From positions 24,238,555-24,302,554 of the forward strand of contig NC_057789.1 in NCBI RefSeq assembly GCF_014905175.1: a stretch of DNA of 64,000 bases, read 5' to 3'. Origin of the DNA: Aphidius gifuensis. Its lineage: Eukaryota > Arthropoda > Insecta > Hymenoptera > Braconidae. The notes beneath the pieces are model-generated. The model did no database searches and was not told the DNA's origin. It saw only the letters and a list, made by a program, of their open reading frames with translations. How positions within the stretch are numbered: the first letter of the stretch is position 1; the number at the start of each line of letters is the position of its first letter. Of the stretch, positions 53,769-64,000 are shown piece by piece. A program made the position numbers and the translations under genes.

Positions 53769-56310
53769 TTAATAATTATAAAAATTAAACTGGCACTGTT
53801 CATTTTTAATAATATTATATGAAGTAGATTCATCGTAGGTTTCCTGTTTTATATTTTTTAAAATTAATTTTTTATCATCGTCTGTTAGACTAAATTTATT
53901 ATCTTCAATATTGAGCAAATCAATCTCCGTTAAATTAGTGAAAACTTCGGGTTTTAATTCATTGAGATTATTTGATTGTAAACACAAAGATTTTAGTTCT
54001 TGATTTTCATTAAAAATAACGATTGGAAGATCAGTCAAACTATTATTATGAATATCTAAAATTTCAAGATAGATCAACCCATTGAAAACATTTTGTGGAA
54101 GAGATGTTAAATTATTATCACTGATAACTAAATCAGTAAGATTGGACAAGCTATTAAAAGTATTATTTTCAAGACTCGACAGTTTATTAAATTCTAAATC
54201 CAAAAGTGTTAGAGATTCCAATCCATCGAATATTCCTTGTGGAAGAAAAGTTAATTCATTATCAAAGATTAATAAAACTCTAAGATTGGACAAGCTTTTA
54301 AAAGTATTATTTTCAAGAATTGACAGTTTATTTGATGCCAAATCCAACACAATTAGAGATTTCAATCCATCGAATATTCCTTGTGAAAGAGATGTCAAAT
54401 TATTTTCACTAATATATAAATCTGTCAGATTGGACAAGCTATTGAAAATATTAAGCTCCGAGAAGAGATGTTAAACTATTATTACGAATATACTATAATA
54501 TAGTTTCAAGAGTGGACAAGCTATTAAAAGTATTATTTTTAAGACTTGACAGTTCATTTGCTGACAAATCAAACGTAATTAGAGAATCCAATCCATCGAA
54601 TATTCCTTGTGGAAGAGATATTAAGTTGTTATTTGCAATATATAAACGTTCGAGTTTGGTCAAGCTATTAAAAATATCAGGTTCAAGACTCGTCAGTTTA
54701 TTTGATGATAGAGACAAGAATTTAAGAGACTCTAATCCATTAAATATTCCTTGTGGAAGAGATGTTAAATAATTATTATCAAGATATAAACTATCAAGAT
54801 AGATCATTTTCTTGAAAATATTGGACGGAAGACTTGTCAGTTTATTGAATTGAAAACTTAAATAAATTAAAGATTTGAATTCATTGAATAATTCTTCTTG
54901 AAGAGATGTTAAATTATTATTATCGATAAATAAAACTGCTAGTTTGGTCAAGCTATTATAAGTGTTAAGCTCTAGACTAGTCAGTTTATTTGACGATAAA
55001 ATCAAAACTCCAAGAGACTCTAAACCATTGAATATTCCTTCTGGAAGAAATGTTAAATTATTATCACTGATATCTAGAGTTTCAAGATTGGACAATCCAT
55101 GAAAAGTATTATTTTCCAGACTTGACAGTTTATTTGAATTTAATTTTAATTTGTTTAGAGATATCAATTTATTGAATATTTCTTCCGGAAGAGATTTTAA
55201 GTTGTTATCTGCAATAGATAAATGGGTGAGTTTTGTCAAGCTGATAAAAATATTAGGTTCAAGACTTGTCAGTTTATTTGATGATAAATCCAACGATCTT
55301 AGAGATTTTAATCCATTGAATATTCTTTGTGGAAGGGATGTTAAACTATTATAACGGATCTTTAACTCTGTTAGATTGGACAAGTTACTAAAAGTGTCGG
55401 GTTTAAGATGAAGATTATTTGAATCTAGACTCAAATGAGTTAGAGATATTAATCTATCGAATATTCCTTGTGGAAGAGATGTTAAATTGTTATTATTGAT
55501 ATGTAATGTTTTAAGCTTGGACAAGCTATTAAAAGTATTATTTTCAAGACTTATCAGTTTGTTGGAATCTAGACTCAAAACAGTTAAAGATATTAATCCT
55601 TTAAAAATATCTTGTGGAAGATGTGTTAAATTATTGTTACTGATTCCTAGATGTTCTAGTTTGGACAAGCTATTGAAAGTGTTAGGCTCCAGACTGGTCA
55701 GTTTGTTTGAATGTAAATCCAAACTACGTAAACATATCAATCCTTTGAACATATCTTGTGGGAGAGATGTTAAACCTTTGTGACGTAAATAGATACCATG
55801 AGTTGAAGAACCGTCACAAATATTTTCCATGTAGAATCCAGAAGATGTATTACAAAAGTATGTTTTGTATGGTAGTGCTGAAACATGCATGCAATTACGT
55901 CAATTAAAAATGAAAATGAGAAAAAAGTAATATTTGATTATTAATCAAATATAAAATAAAAAATATAACTTACTTTGACTTGTTGATTGGTTATTCATGT
56001 TATTTTCCGCTACAATGCTGTCTTCAGCTTCATAATCCCTTGTTGGGGTTGGCAACAATTTAAATGCTCCCTAAAATAATCATGTGCTTATAAATTAAAA
56101 TAAATTCATTTAAAAATTTTTTCCAAATTTCAATTTCAAGTTAATAATAAAATTTAATGAAATCCGTTAAAAATCAATATTTTGTTGAATTAAATAAAAA
56201 TTATATTTTATTTATTCAATTAATATTATTTTAAATATTTATAAATTTTAAAAGAAATATTTTTCAATCTCGAAAAAACGAAAATATTTAGACGCGACAA
56301 GGATTTGGGG

Positions 56311-56555
56311 CCAGGATTTTCACGTGAAATTTCACGACGTTGTGATACTAATGGTTTTTTTTTTTGAATAACAGTAAAAAAGGTCGTCAGTGTTTAACTT
56401 GTCGAAGCTAAGAAAAATTGAAAAGCCATGCGTGGCCTAGAACATCAAGGGCAATGAAGGGAATTGAGGCAGTTACCAAGAAAGAGAAAACGACTCGGGT
56501 TTTATTGTAAATATCACAGCATTTTAAAATTCTACGTAAAAATCCTTGTCGAGGT
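56311..56555. repeat. Intron-1 inverted-repeat element, A8 copy
   Basis: Arms ccaggattttcacgtgaaat and attctacgtaaaaatcc; orthologous to the other copies. Confidence 0.72.
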
Positions 56556-56628
56556 ATTGCTAGTCGATTCGGCAAAGTTTATTATACAAGTACATTCTAT
56601 TTAGTACAAGTACATTATTCAAGCTTGT

Positions 56629-56810
56629 AATAATTATCAACTTGATTGTGTATATAGTTTATATATTTGAAAAAAATATAGAGGTTTAATAATTAAATGT
56701 ATAAATTTTATATAGAATTTACTAGTACCTTTAGAATGTAATATACCTTTATATTTTTTTGAAAAAATATATATATATATACTATATGCACAATCAACTC
56801 GATAATTAAT
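56629..56810. repeat. Intron-1 AT-rich hairpin, A8 copy
   Basis: Arms aataattatcaacttgattg and caatcaactcgataattaat, with a short (at)n run in the right arm. Confidence 0.72.
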
Positions 56811-57074
56811 TTTTTAAATAATTTTTACTCACCCCAATAGGACAAATAATTAAGACAGCTGCAGTAATTACAACAATCGTTATATAGGTGAACTTTTTCA
56901 TCTTTGTAGTGATCGATCAGAAATAATAATCAATACTTAAATCACCCTGAACAAACGTAAATGACATATGACAAATCTCAATAGTGGTCACTGGTCACTG
57001 TGTTAACTGGTGTTAACTTTGTCTGACTTGGTCGACTTGGTCAGTATAAATAAAAAATCCAAATCATGAAAATC

Positions 57075-57166
57075 ACGCATGCCTTGTGCAAGGTATAAGG
57101 ATGCTCAACGAAAGACAAGATATTTTCTACCTTACCAATTAACGGAAACACTAATTTCCCGCCAAT
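57075..57166 (-). promoter_or_regulatory. A8 promoter block, palindrome mutated
   Basis: ACGCATGCCT at 57075-57084 (one change breaks the palindrome) and ATTGGCGGGAAA (minus) at 57155-57166, 80 bases apart. The only degenerate palindrome of the set stands before the only broken full-length gene. Confidence 0.55.
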
Positions 57167-57993
57167 TGGTATCTTTTTTTTTCTCTGTGTGTTACATGTG
57201 TATTGTACTATTATACTCATATCAGTCATAATTAATTATTATTTCTTCGACAATGTATTAAAATAAAAACAACACACTTGCTCATTTATTAATATCGAAA
57301 TGAAAAATGTATTAACTATTACTTTGGTTGTCGATTGGTCAATTTATATTTCGACACACATCTGTTTCCAGAATTCCGATTGTATTGGCCACGTTATTTT
57401 CACGCTCTCTAAAATCATCACAACAATCGATTAAAAAAAAATGCAGTAAAATTATTCTACTTCTGAATGTTTTTTCTAATTTTAAATAGCAAATATTTTC
57501 GTTAATTTTTTTTTACTTACACACATAAATATACGCAAACCTTTCCGTTGTATTTAATTTTCAAATGTTTATCTTAAAAATAGACAGTTATATATTAATG
57601 ATTTCAAAAATAAATTTTGATTTTATTAAACTTTACAACTTTTTAGTCCTTTTGCTATTTTCTTCAGCACGGAATAATGTGAATTTATTTATATGTCCTT
57701 TTTGAAAAATATTATCATGTTTAATAAGTAATCATAATCATAAAAAAAAAATATCCAAACACTATTGTCAATATAAATATCAATCCACAAGTAAAAAAAT
57801 ATATGAGATAATTAACCTAAAAGGATAAATAAAGAAAAATAAAAATTTCAATTGAATAGGTAAAAACTGTATATGGTCTTTTAAATCATAAATTTTATTT
57901 GAATATTTTTTAAATGACAAACGTGAACATAATTTTATTTAAAGTACAAAAATATTCCGAGAAAGTAATTGAATTGTTAATAATTAATAATTA
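57167..57993. other. A8 upstream / A9 downstream interval
   Basis: The usual block (actttggttgtcgattgg at about 57321), then A9 3' flank with TTTATT at about 57894. No gene was seen. Confidence 0.5.
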
Positions 57994-60900
57994 TTAAAAT
58001 GAAGGGCATGGTTCGTTTTTAAAAATTTTATATGAGGTAAATTTAATGTAGGTTTGGTGTTTGATATTTTTTAAAATTAATTTTTTATCATCGTCCGTTA
58101 GGTTAAATTTATTATGTTCAACATTGAGCAAACGAAGCCGCGTCAAATTAGTAAAAACATAAGGAATCAATTCATTGAGATTGTTTGATTGTAAACATAA
58201 AAATCTCAGTTTTTGATTTTTATTAAAAATATCAATTGGAAGATCTGTCAAATTATTATTATGAATATCTAAAACCTTAAGCTTGATCAAGTCATTGAAA
58301 ATATCAAACTGAAAATTTGTAAGTCTGTTGGATCCCAAATATATATTAGTTACAAATTCCAATCCACTGAATACATTTTGTGGAAGAGATGTTAAATTAT
58401 TGTTACTGATATCTAAATATTCTAGTTTTGACAAGCGATTAAAAGTATTATTTTCAAGACTCAACAGTTTATTTGATGCCAAATTCAACTTAATCAGAGA
58501 TTTCAATCTATCGAATATTCCTTGTGGAAGAGATGTTAAGTTGTTATTGTCAATATATAAATTTCCGAGTTTGGTCAAGCTATTAAAAATATCAGGTTCA
58601 AGACTCGTCAGTTGATTTGATGATACAGACAGCGAACCAAGAGACTCTAATCCATTAAATATTCCTTGTGGAAGAGATGTTAAATAATTATTATCAAGAT
58701 ATAAACTTCCAAGATGAATCAACTTGTTGAAAATATTAGACGGAAGACTTGTCAGTTTATTGATTCGCAAACTTAAATAAATTAAAGATTTTGATTTATT
58801 GAATAATTCTTCTTGAAGAGATGTTAAATTATTATTACTGATACATAAAACTCCCAGTTTGGACAAGCTATTAAAAGTGTTGAGCTCCAGACTAGTCAGT
58901 TTATTTGATGATAAAAACAAGATTTTAAGAAACTCTAAACCATTAAATATTCCTTCTGGAAGAAATGTTAAATTATTATCACTGATATCTAAAATATCAA
59001 GACTGGACAAGCCATGAAAAGTATTATTTTCAAGACTCGACAGTTTATTTGATGCCAAATCCAAATTAATCAGAGATTTCAATCCATCGAATATTCCTTG
59101 TGGAAGAGATGTTAAGTTGTTATCTGCAATAGATAAATCAGTGAGTTTTGTCAAGCTCATAAAAATATTAGGTTCAAGACTTGTCAGTTTATTTGATGAT
59201 AAATCCAACAAATTTAGAGACTCTAATCCATTGAATATTCCTTGTGGAAGGGATGTTAAACTATTATAATTGATCTTTAAATCTCTCAGATTGGACAAGT
59301 TACTAAAAGTGTCGGGTTTAAGGTGAGATAGATTATTTGAATCTAGACTCAAATGAGTTAGAGATATTAATCTATCAAATATTCCTTGTGGAAGAAATGT
59401 TAAGCTATTATTACTGATATATAAAGTTTCAAGCTTGGACAATCTATTAAAAGTATTATTTTCAAGACTTGTCAGTTTGTTTGAATCGAGATTCAAACCA
59501 GTTAAAGATATTAATCCTTTAAAAATATCTTGTGGAAGATGTGTTAAATTATTGTTACTGATTGCTAGATGTTCTAGTTCGGACAAGCTATTGAAAGTGT
59601 TAGGCTCCAGACTGGTCAGTTTGTTGAAATCCAAATACAAATGACGTAGAAATATCAATCCTTTGAATGTATCTTGTGGGAGAGATGTCAAACCTTTGTG
59701 ACGTAAATAAATACGCTGGGTTAGATAACCGTCACAAATATTTTCCATGTAGAATCCAGAAGACGTATTACAAAAGTATGTTTTGTATGGTAGTGCTGAA
59801 ACATACATGCAATTACGTCAATTAAAAATGAAAATAAGAAAAATTAATATTTGATTATAACTTACTTTGACTGGTTGATTGGTTATTCATGTTATTTTCC
59901 GCTACAATGCTGTATTCAGCTTCATAATTCCTTGTTGGGGTTGGCAACAATTTCAACGCTCCCTGAAATAATCATTTACTTATAAATTAAAAGAAAATTT
60001 ATTTAAAACTTTTTTCAAATTTCAATTTCAAGTTAATAATAAAAATTAATGAAATTTGTTAAAATTTGATATTTTGTTAAATTAAAAAGTAAATTCATAT
60101 TATTTTTCTTACAATTTTATAATTTTAAATATATAAATCTGAAATTCCCGCATCTAATGATCTTAATTTTTGCAACGCAAACAATCTAGTTTTAGAGATA
60201 ATTGAGTCTAAACAGGTGAACTTTTTACGTGGTTTAACATTGCAGGTATAGGATTTTTTTTAAATTTTTTTATATTTTTAGTTATAACAAATAAACGGTT
60301 CTTACAAATTTGATAAAAAATGAATATGTCAAAATTGATATAATTTAGAAAATTAAAAAAAAAAAATTAAACGTTTGAACTTTTCCGATTTAGAGATATT
60401 GTTAATTAAAGTTTGCAAAATTTATTAATATTTGACATGAACGTATTTGAAAATCATGCGATGATGGGTCGCGCGCAATTCTCCACGTATTTTTAGATAT
60501 CATTAATACATACATACAAACATCTAGATGAAAATAAACTATAATTTTATTGAATTGTACCTAATTATTTTTAAACAAATTGATTATATTAACAAATGGA
60601 ATAAATAAATAACAATGCATATTCCTATATTGATACTTACAACTAAATAAACAGCTGTCACAACAAGCATCATATAGATTCACACAAACACAAAGTACAC
60701 ATTAATCCGAGCGTTTTCCCGAACACAACTTGCTGTGATTGGCTGGGATTTGTATTTCAAATCTTATATTCTTTGTTGCAATTAACACTACGCTTTTTCC
60801 TAAACTTTCTATTTGGATTATCTTAAAAGTACTCCCTTAAATAAAAATTATATTTTTTTCATCCATTTATTATTATCATTTTAAATATCTGTAAATATAT

Positions 60901-61531
60901 ATTGTTTAATTTAAAAGAATGAAAAAATTCGAGCGTGACAAAGATTTGAATTCAGGATTTTTATGTAAAATTTCACGATGCTGTGATACTAATGGTTTTT
61001 TTTTAAATAATGGTCAAGAAGGACGTCAGTGTTTAACTTGTCGAAACTAGGAAAAATTGAAAAGCCATCTGGTCTCGAACATTAAGGTCAATGAAGGGGA
61101 TTAAGGCAGTTACCAAGAAAGGAAAACGACTTGGGTTTCATGGTAAATATCACAGCATCTCAAAATTCTACGTGAAAATCCTTGTCAAGGTATTGCTAGA
61201 CGATTCAGCAAAGTTTATTATACAAGTGCATTTTATTTAGTACAAGTACATTATACAAGCTTGTATTAATTATCAAGTTGATTGTGTATATAGTTTATAT
61301 ATTTGAAAAAAATATAAAGGTATAATAATTAAATGTATAAATTTAACATAGAATGTACTAGTACCTATAGAATGTAATATACCTTTATATTTTTTTAAAC
61401 ATATATATAAACTATATACACAATCATTTTGATAATTAATTTTTTAAATAATTTTCACTTACCCCAATTGGACAAATAATTAAGACAGCTGCAGTAATTA
61501 TAACAATCGTTATATAGGTAAACTTCTTCAT
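57994..61531 (-). CDS. Secreted LRR protein, clade A-II (A9), 655 aa
   Basis: Predicted exons, minus strand: 61531-61463 (signal peptide MKKFTYITIVI..., donor GTAAGT), 59962-59866 (G-A-L-K-L-L-P-T-P-T linker), 59795-57994 (LRR exon). The sum is 1968 nt, in frame. The N-cap is Y-F-C-N-T-S-S-G-F-Y...I-C-D-G, followed by about 22 LRRs and the C-terminal module (D-D-D-K-K-L-I-L-K-N...N-E-P-C). It is the closest relative of A8 and shows what A8 looked like before it broke. Intron 1 is about 1.5 kb, twice the usual length, because of an inserted sequence at about 60085-60838. Confidence 0.87.
60085..60838. other. Inserted sequence in A9 intron 1
   Basis: Relative to A3 and A7 intron 1, about 750 bases are extra between ttaaattaaaa and aaataaaaattatat. 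It includes GC-richer parts (gatgggtcgcgcgcaattc; cgagcgttttcccgaacac). I found no terminal repeats, open frame or splice-like exon. It could be an element fragment. Confidence 0.55.
60952..61190. repeat. Intron-1 inverted-repeat element, A9 copy
   Basis: Arms ttcaggatttttatgtaaaat...gatgctg and cagcatc...ctacgtgaaaatcc, with the left arm diverged. Confidence 0.7.
61265..61440. repeat. Intron-1 AT-rich hairpin, A9 copy
   Basis: Arms attaattatcaagttgattg and caatcattttgataattaat, as in the other clade A-II introns. Confidence 0.72.
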
Positions 61532-61734
61532 TCTTGTATTGATCGATCAGTTATAATAATCAATACCTAAATCACTCTGAACAAACGTAAATGACATTCG
61601 GCGAATTTCAATAGTGGTCACTGGTCACTGCTGGTCACTGTGGTCTGCTGTGGTCACTTTGTCTGACTATTGGTCGACTAATCGACTTGGTCAGTATCGT
61701 CAGTATAAAAATAAAAATCCAAATCATGAAAATT

Positions 61735-61744
61735 ACGCATGCGT
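61735..61744 (-). promoter_or_regulatory. A9 promoter palindrome
   Basis: Perfect ACGCATGCGT about 205 bases upstream of the A9 start codon. The ATTGGCGGGAAA partner is lost at the junction near 61800. Confidence 0.55.
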
Positions 61745-61819
61745 TTTGCAACAAAAAACAAGACATTTTCTACCTTACCAATTAATGAAAACTCCAATTT
61801 TCTGATTGTTTTTTACGGA

Positions 61820-61846
61820 GGTGGGATAGGCGCGAAGCGCCCCACC
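61820..61846. repeat. GC-rich hairpin at a segment junction
   Basis: ggtggg-ata-ggcgc-gaa-gcgcc-ccacc forms a strong stem-loop in otherwise AT-rich DNA. It sits where A9-type upstream sequence ends and sequence resembling 13430-13600 (A-I 5' flank) begins. It may be the end of a mobile element; class unknown. Confidence 0.5.
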
Positions 61847-61859
61847 ATAGTATTGCTTT

Positions 61860-62399
61860 TTTTTTTCAAATTTATCATCTTTATAACAGTATATTTTTTA
61901 AAATAAATTTATCATCATTCGACCGAAATATAAACTCTTCACTCCATGATAATTTCAAGTCTGTTTTTTTTTTTAAATCTTAAAAGCAATATTTGTTTTT
62001 TAATTTTTCTAAATCACATATCCAAGTATTGACAGAAAAACTAATAATATTTATAAATAGTAATGGTTTAAAAAAAAATCAGAAACTTTATTGTGATAAA
62101 AAACAATTTAATTGAATGTTTTTTTGGTGGGAATTATACATAACAAAACATAATTTTATGCTAATATATAATATTGTTTAAATTATATTCTAATATTATT
62201 ACAATACTTAATAATTCTTTAATCATATTATTTATTTGAATTGTTTTAAATAACAAAGATGAATATAATTTTATTTAAAGTATACAAAAACATCCAGAAA
62301 AAGTAAATGATTCAGTAGAATATACAAGTTTTATCATATTCAATGAGACAAAAAAAGAAGCACTTACACGTAATCTTAAAAAAATTTAGTACATCATTT
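61860..62399. other. A10 3' flank
   Basis: Its first 150 bases match the flank at about 13430-13590. An A-type 3' flank with TTTATT (poly(A) on minus) follows at about 62269. No gene was seen. Confidence 0.45.
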
Positions 62400-63712
62400 T
62401 TATTTTATAAGATCTAGTAGGCATTTAACAGTGGGGCACGTGTCGTCTGTGAAAATATCATATGAAGCCAATTCATTGTAAGTTTGCTGATTGATATTTT
62501 TTAAAATTAATTTTTTATCATCTTCCGTTAGGCTAAATTTATTATGTTCAAGATCAAGCGAATAAAGCTGCGTCAAATTAGTGAAAACTTCAGGCTTTAA
62601 TTCATTGAGATTGTTTGATTGTAAACATAAACACTTCAGATTTTGATTTTTATTGAAAATATCAATTGGAAGATCTGTCAAATTATTATTTTGAATATCT
62701 AAAATTTTAAGACTGATCAAGCCATTAAAAATATTAGACTGAAGACTTGTCAGTCTGTTGGATTTCAAACTCAAAAACAATAAAGATTTTAATTGATTAA
62801 ATAATTCTTGTGGAAGATGTGTTAAATTATTGTTCCTGATTACCAAACTTTTCAGTTTGGACAAGCTTTTAAAAGTGTTAAGCTCCAGGCTTGTCAGTTT
62901 ATTTGATTCTAAATGCAACTTAGTTAGAGATTTCAATTTATCGAATATTCCTTGTGGAAGAAATATTAAGTTATTATCACTGAGAAATAATTCTACCAGA
63001 TTGGACAAATTATTGAAAATATTAGGTTCAAGACTTTCAAGTTTGTTTGATTCCAATCGCAAATGAGTTAAAAATTCTAATTCATTGAATATTCCTTGTG
63101 GAAGAGATGATAGACTGTTATAACTGATATCTAAATATTTCAGTTTGGACAAGCTTTTAAAAGTATCATTTTCAAAATGTGTTAGTTTATTTGATTCTAA
63201 TTTCAACTTAGTTAGAGAATCCAATTTATCGAATATTCCTTGTGGAAGAGATGTTAAATTATTATCACTGATATCTAAATTATAAAGATTGGACAAGGTA
63301 TTGAAAGTATTATTTTCCAGACTTGACAGTTTGTTAGAATCTAATTTTAAATCAGTCAGAGTTATCAATCCATTGAATATTCCTTGTGGAAGAGATGTTA
63401 AATCTCGATAAGACAAATCAATATTCCTGATTGAAGAACCGTCACAAACATTTTTCATGTAAAAGACAGAAGATCTATTACAAAAATATGTTTTGTATGT
63501 TGTTGCTGAAACATGAATTCAATTGAAATAATTATAACATAACATTTTGTTACTAGTTACAGTTGAATTAAAAAATTCTACATACTTTTATCTGCTGGTT
63601 CAAACTGGTCAGTTTTTGATTGGTCCTTAGTCATGTCATTTTTCGGTCCAATGCTGTTGCCATCTTTTGAATTATTATGATTTGATTGGTCTGCATACCT
63701 TGTCCATCCCCA
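62400..63712 (-). CDS. Secreted LRR protein, clade A-I (A10), exon 1 outside window
   Basis: Predicted exons, minus strand: 63712-63586 (W-G-W-T-R linker) and 63505-62400 (LRR exon). Together they are 1233 nt, in frame, with the signal-peptide exon presumably beyond 64000. The linker is 127 nt. Its first part matches the clade A-I linker, but after D-Q-S it continues as the middle and end of a spacer exon (K-T-D-Q-F...P-A-D-K, donor GTATGT), so linker and spacer are fused into one exon. The N-cap is Y-F-C-N-R-S-S...V-C-D-G, followed by about 12 LRRs. The C-terminal module (E-D-D-K-K-L-I-L-K-N) ends C-P-T-V-K-C-L-L-D-L-I-K, different from the other copies. Expected to be secreted. Confidence 0.84.
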
Positions 63713-64000
63713 CTGCAATATCATTAATTATTTTTTAAATACATTCAAAATCCCAAATTTTTTTCTAACAAATTAAGAGTTTTTTTAAATGGACCAAACT
63801 ATTTTTGCTAATTATTTCACCTACACATGAAGGTTTTTTTCTAAAAATGGTAGCATTTAAATAAAAAAATATATCAAGATTTAAAAAATAATAAAATATT
63901 CAATGACCTTGGAAAGAAACAAGTCGTTAATGACCGGGTCGGTTTTTTTTTTTTGTCATAAAACTATATTATCATTAATGACGAATTAAAAAATATAGAA
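63713..64000 (-). other. Intron 1 of A10 (partial)
   Basis: It resembles A2 intron 1 (for example ggaccaaactatttttgctaa near 63800 and aagaaacaagtcgttaatgac near 63913). No exon lies before the window ends. Confidence 0.6.

Larger units (their letters stand above)
53769..56901 (-). pseudogene. Clade A-II LRR gene (A8), broken in the LRR exon
   Basis: Exon 1 (56901-56833, signal peptide MKKFTYITIVV...) and the linker exon (56070-55974, G-A-F-K-L-L-P-T-P-T) are intact. So is the LRR exon from 55877 down to a TAG at about 54493. There a short duplication (actatattatagtatattc) shifts the frame. About 30 bases further on, a deletion removes most of one repeat. The frame then reopens from about 54437 to 53769 with the normal C-terminal module and N-E-Q-C-Q-F-N-F-Y-N-Y end. 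A shortened protein of about 16 LRRs lacking the C-terminal module could still be made. The promoter palindrome is mutated (ACGCATGCCT). Confidence 0.85.

Noticed and set aside
1..64000. Bacterial or amoebal origin of the LRR genes
   Set aside because: Consistent GT-AG introns, signal-peptide exons, phase-1 spacer exons and poly(A) signals show a eukaryote. Intron style and MITE content fit an insect better than an amoeba.

Overview
This is an AT-rich eukaryotic window. It has spliced genes with GT-AG (a few GC-AG) introns, AATAAA-type poly(A) signals, long A/T runs and many small inverted-repeat transposons. Nearly everything recognisable belongs to one expanded family of leucine-rich-repeat (LRR) proteins. 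The base composition, compact introns and massive secreted-LRR expansion would fit an insect. An aphidiine braconid parasitoid wasp (Aphidius/Lysiphlebus type) is my best guess, because such wasps have very GC-poor genomes and LRR proteins have been reported in their venom. That assignment is inference; no taxonomic marker gene is present.

Two sub-families are used below. Family A genes start with a 69-nt exon encoding a 23-residue signal peptide (MKK + hydrophobic core), then a short linker exon, optional spacer exons, and one large LRR exon with an N-terminal Cys cap and a conserved C-terminal module. Clade A-I (A1, A2, A10) has a linker starting W-x-W-T-R plus repeated Thr/Asn-rich spacer exons. 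Clade A-II (A3-A9) has a linker starting GESKFLPT or GASKFLPT and no spacers. Family B genes (B0-B3, all + strand) have one uninterrupted coding exon beginning MDTN, preceded by non-coding 5' exons. They show no signal peptide, although the N-cap resembles that of family A. For every intact spliced A model I predict, the exon lengths sum to a multiple of three, which supports the splice sites.

Layout: B0 (+, cut by left edge), decayed A0 (-), B1 (+), A1 (-), B2 (+), A2 (-), B3 (+), A3 (-), A4 (-), A5 (+), A6 (+), a collapsed A pseudogene (-, about 48.7-49.05 kb), A7 (-), A8 (-, broken), A9 (-), A10 (-, exon 1 beyond the right edge). From 3 to 34 kb the units alternate so that each A gene is head-to-head with the next B gene. 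From 35 kb on the array is clade A-II, with A4 and A5 forming a large inverted duplication.

The spaces between genes hold decayed gene ends, orphan signal-peptide exons, MITE-like elements and repeated promoter blocks. Those blocks contain the palindrome ACGCATGCGT and, in clade A-II, a TTTCCCGCC site at a nearly fixed distance. A CACCTGTTGCAATCC element is shared by A-I and B promoters. The likely biology is a rapidly evolving set of secreted (A) and non-secreted or tail-anchored (B2, B3) LRR recognition or decoy proteins, diversified by repeat-unit gain and loss, exon duplication, gene conversion and frameshift. No non-LRR host gene could be identified with confidence.
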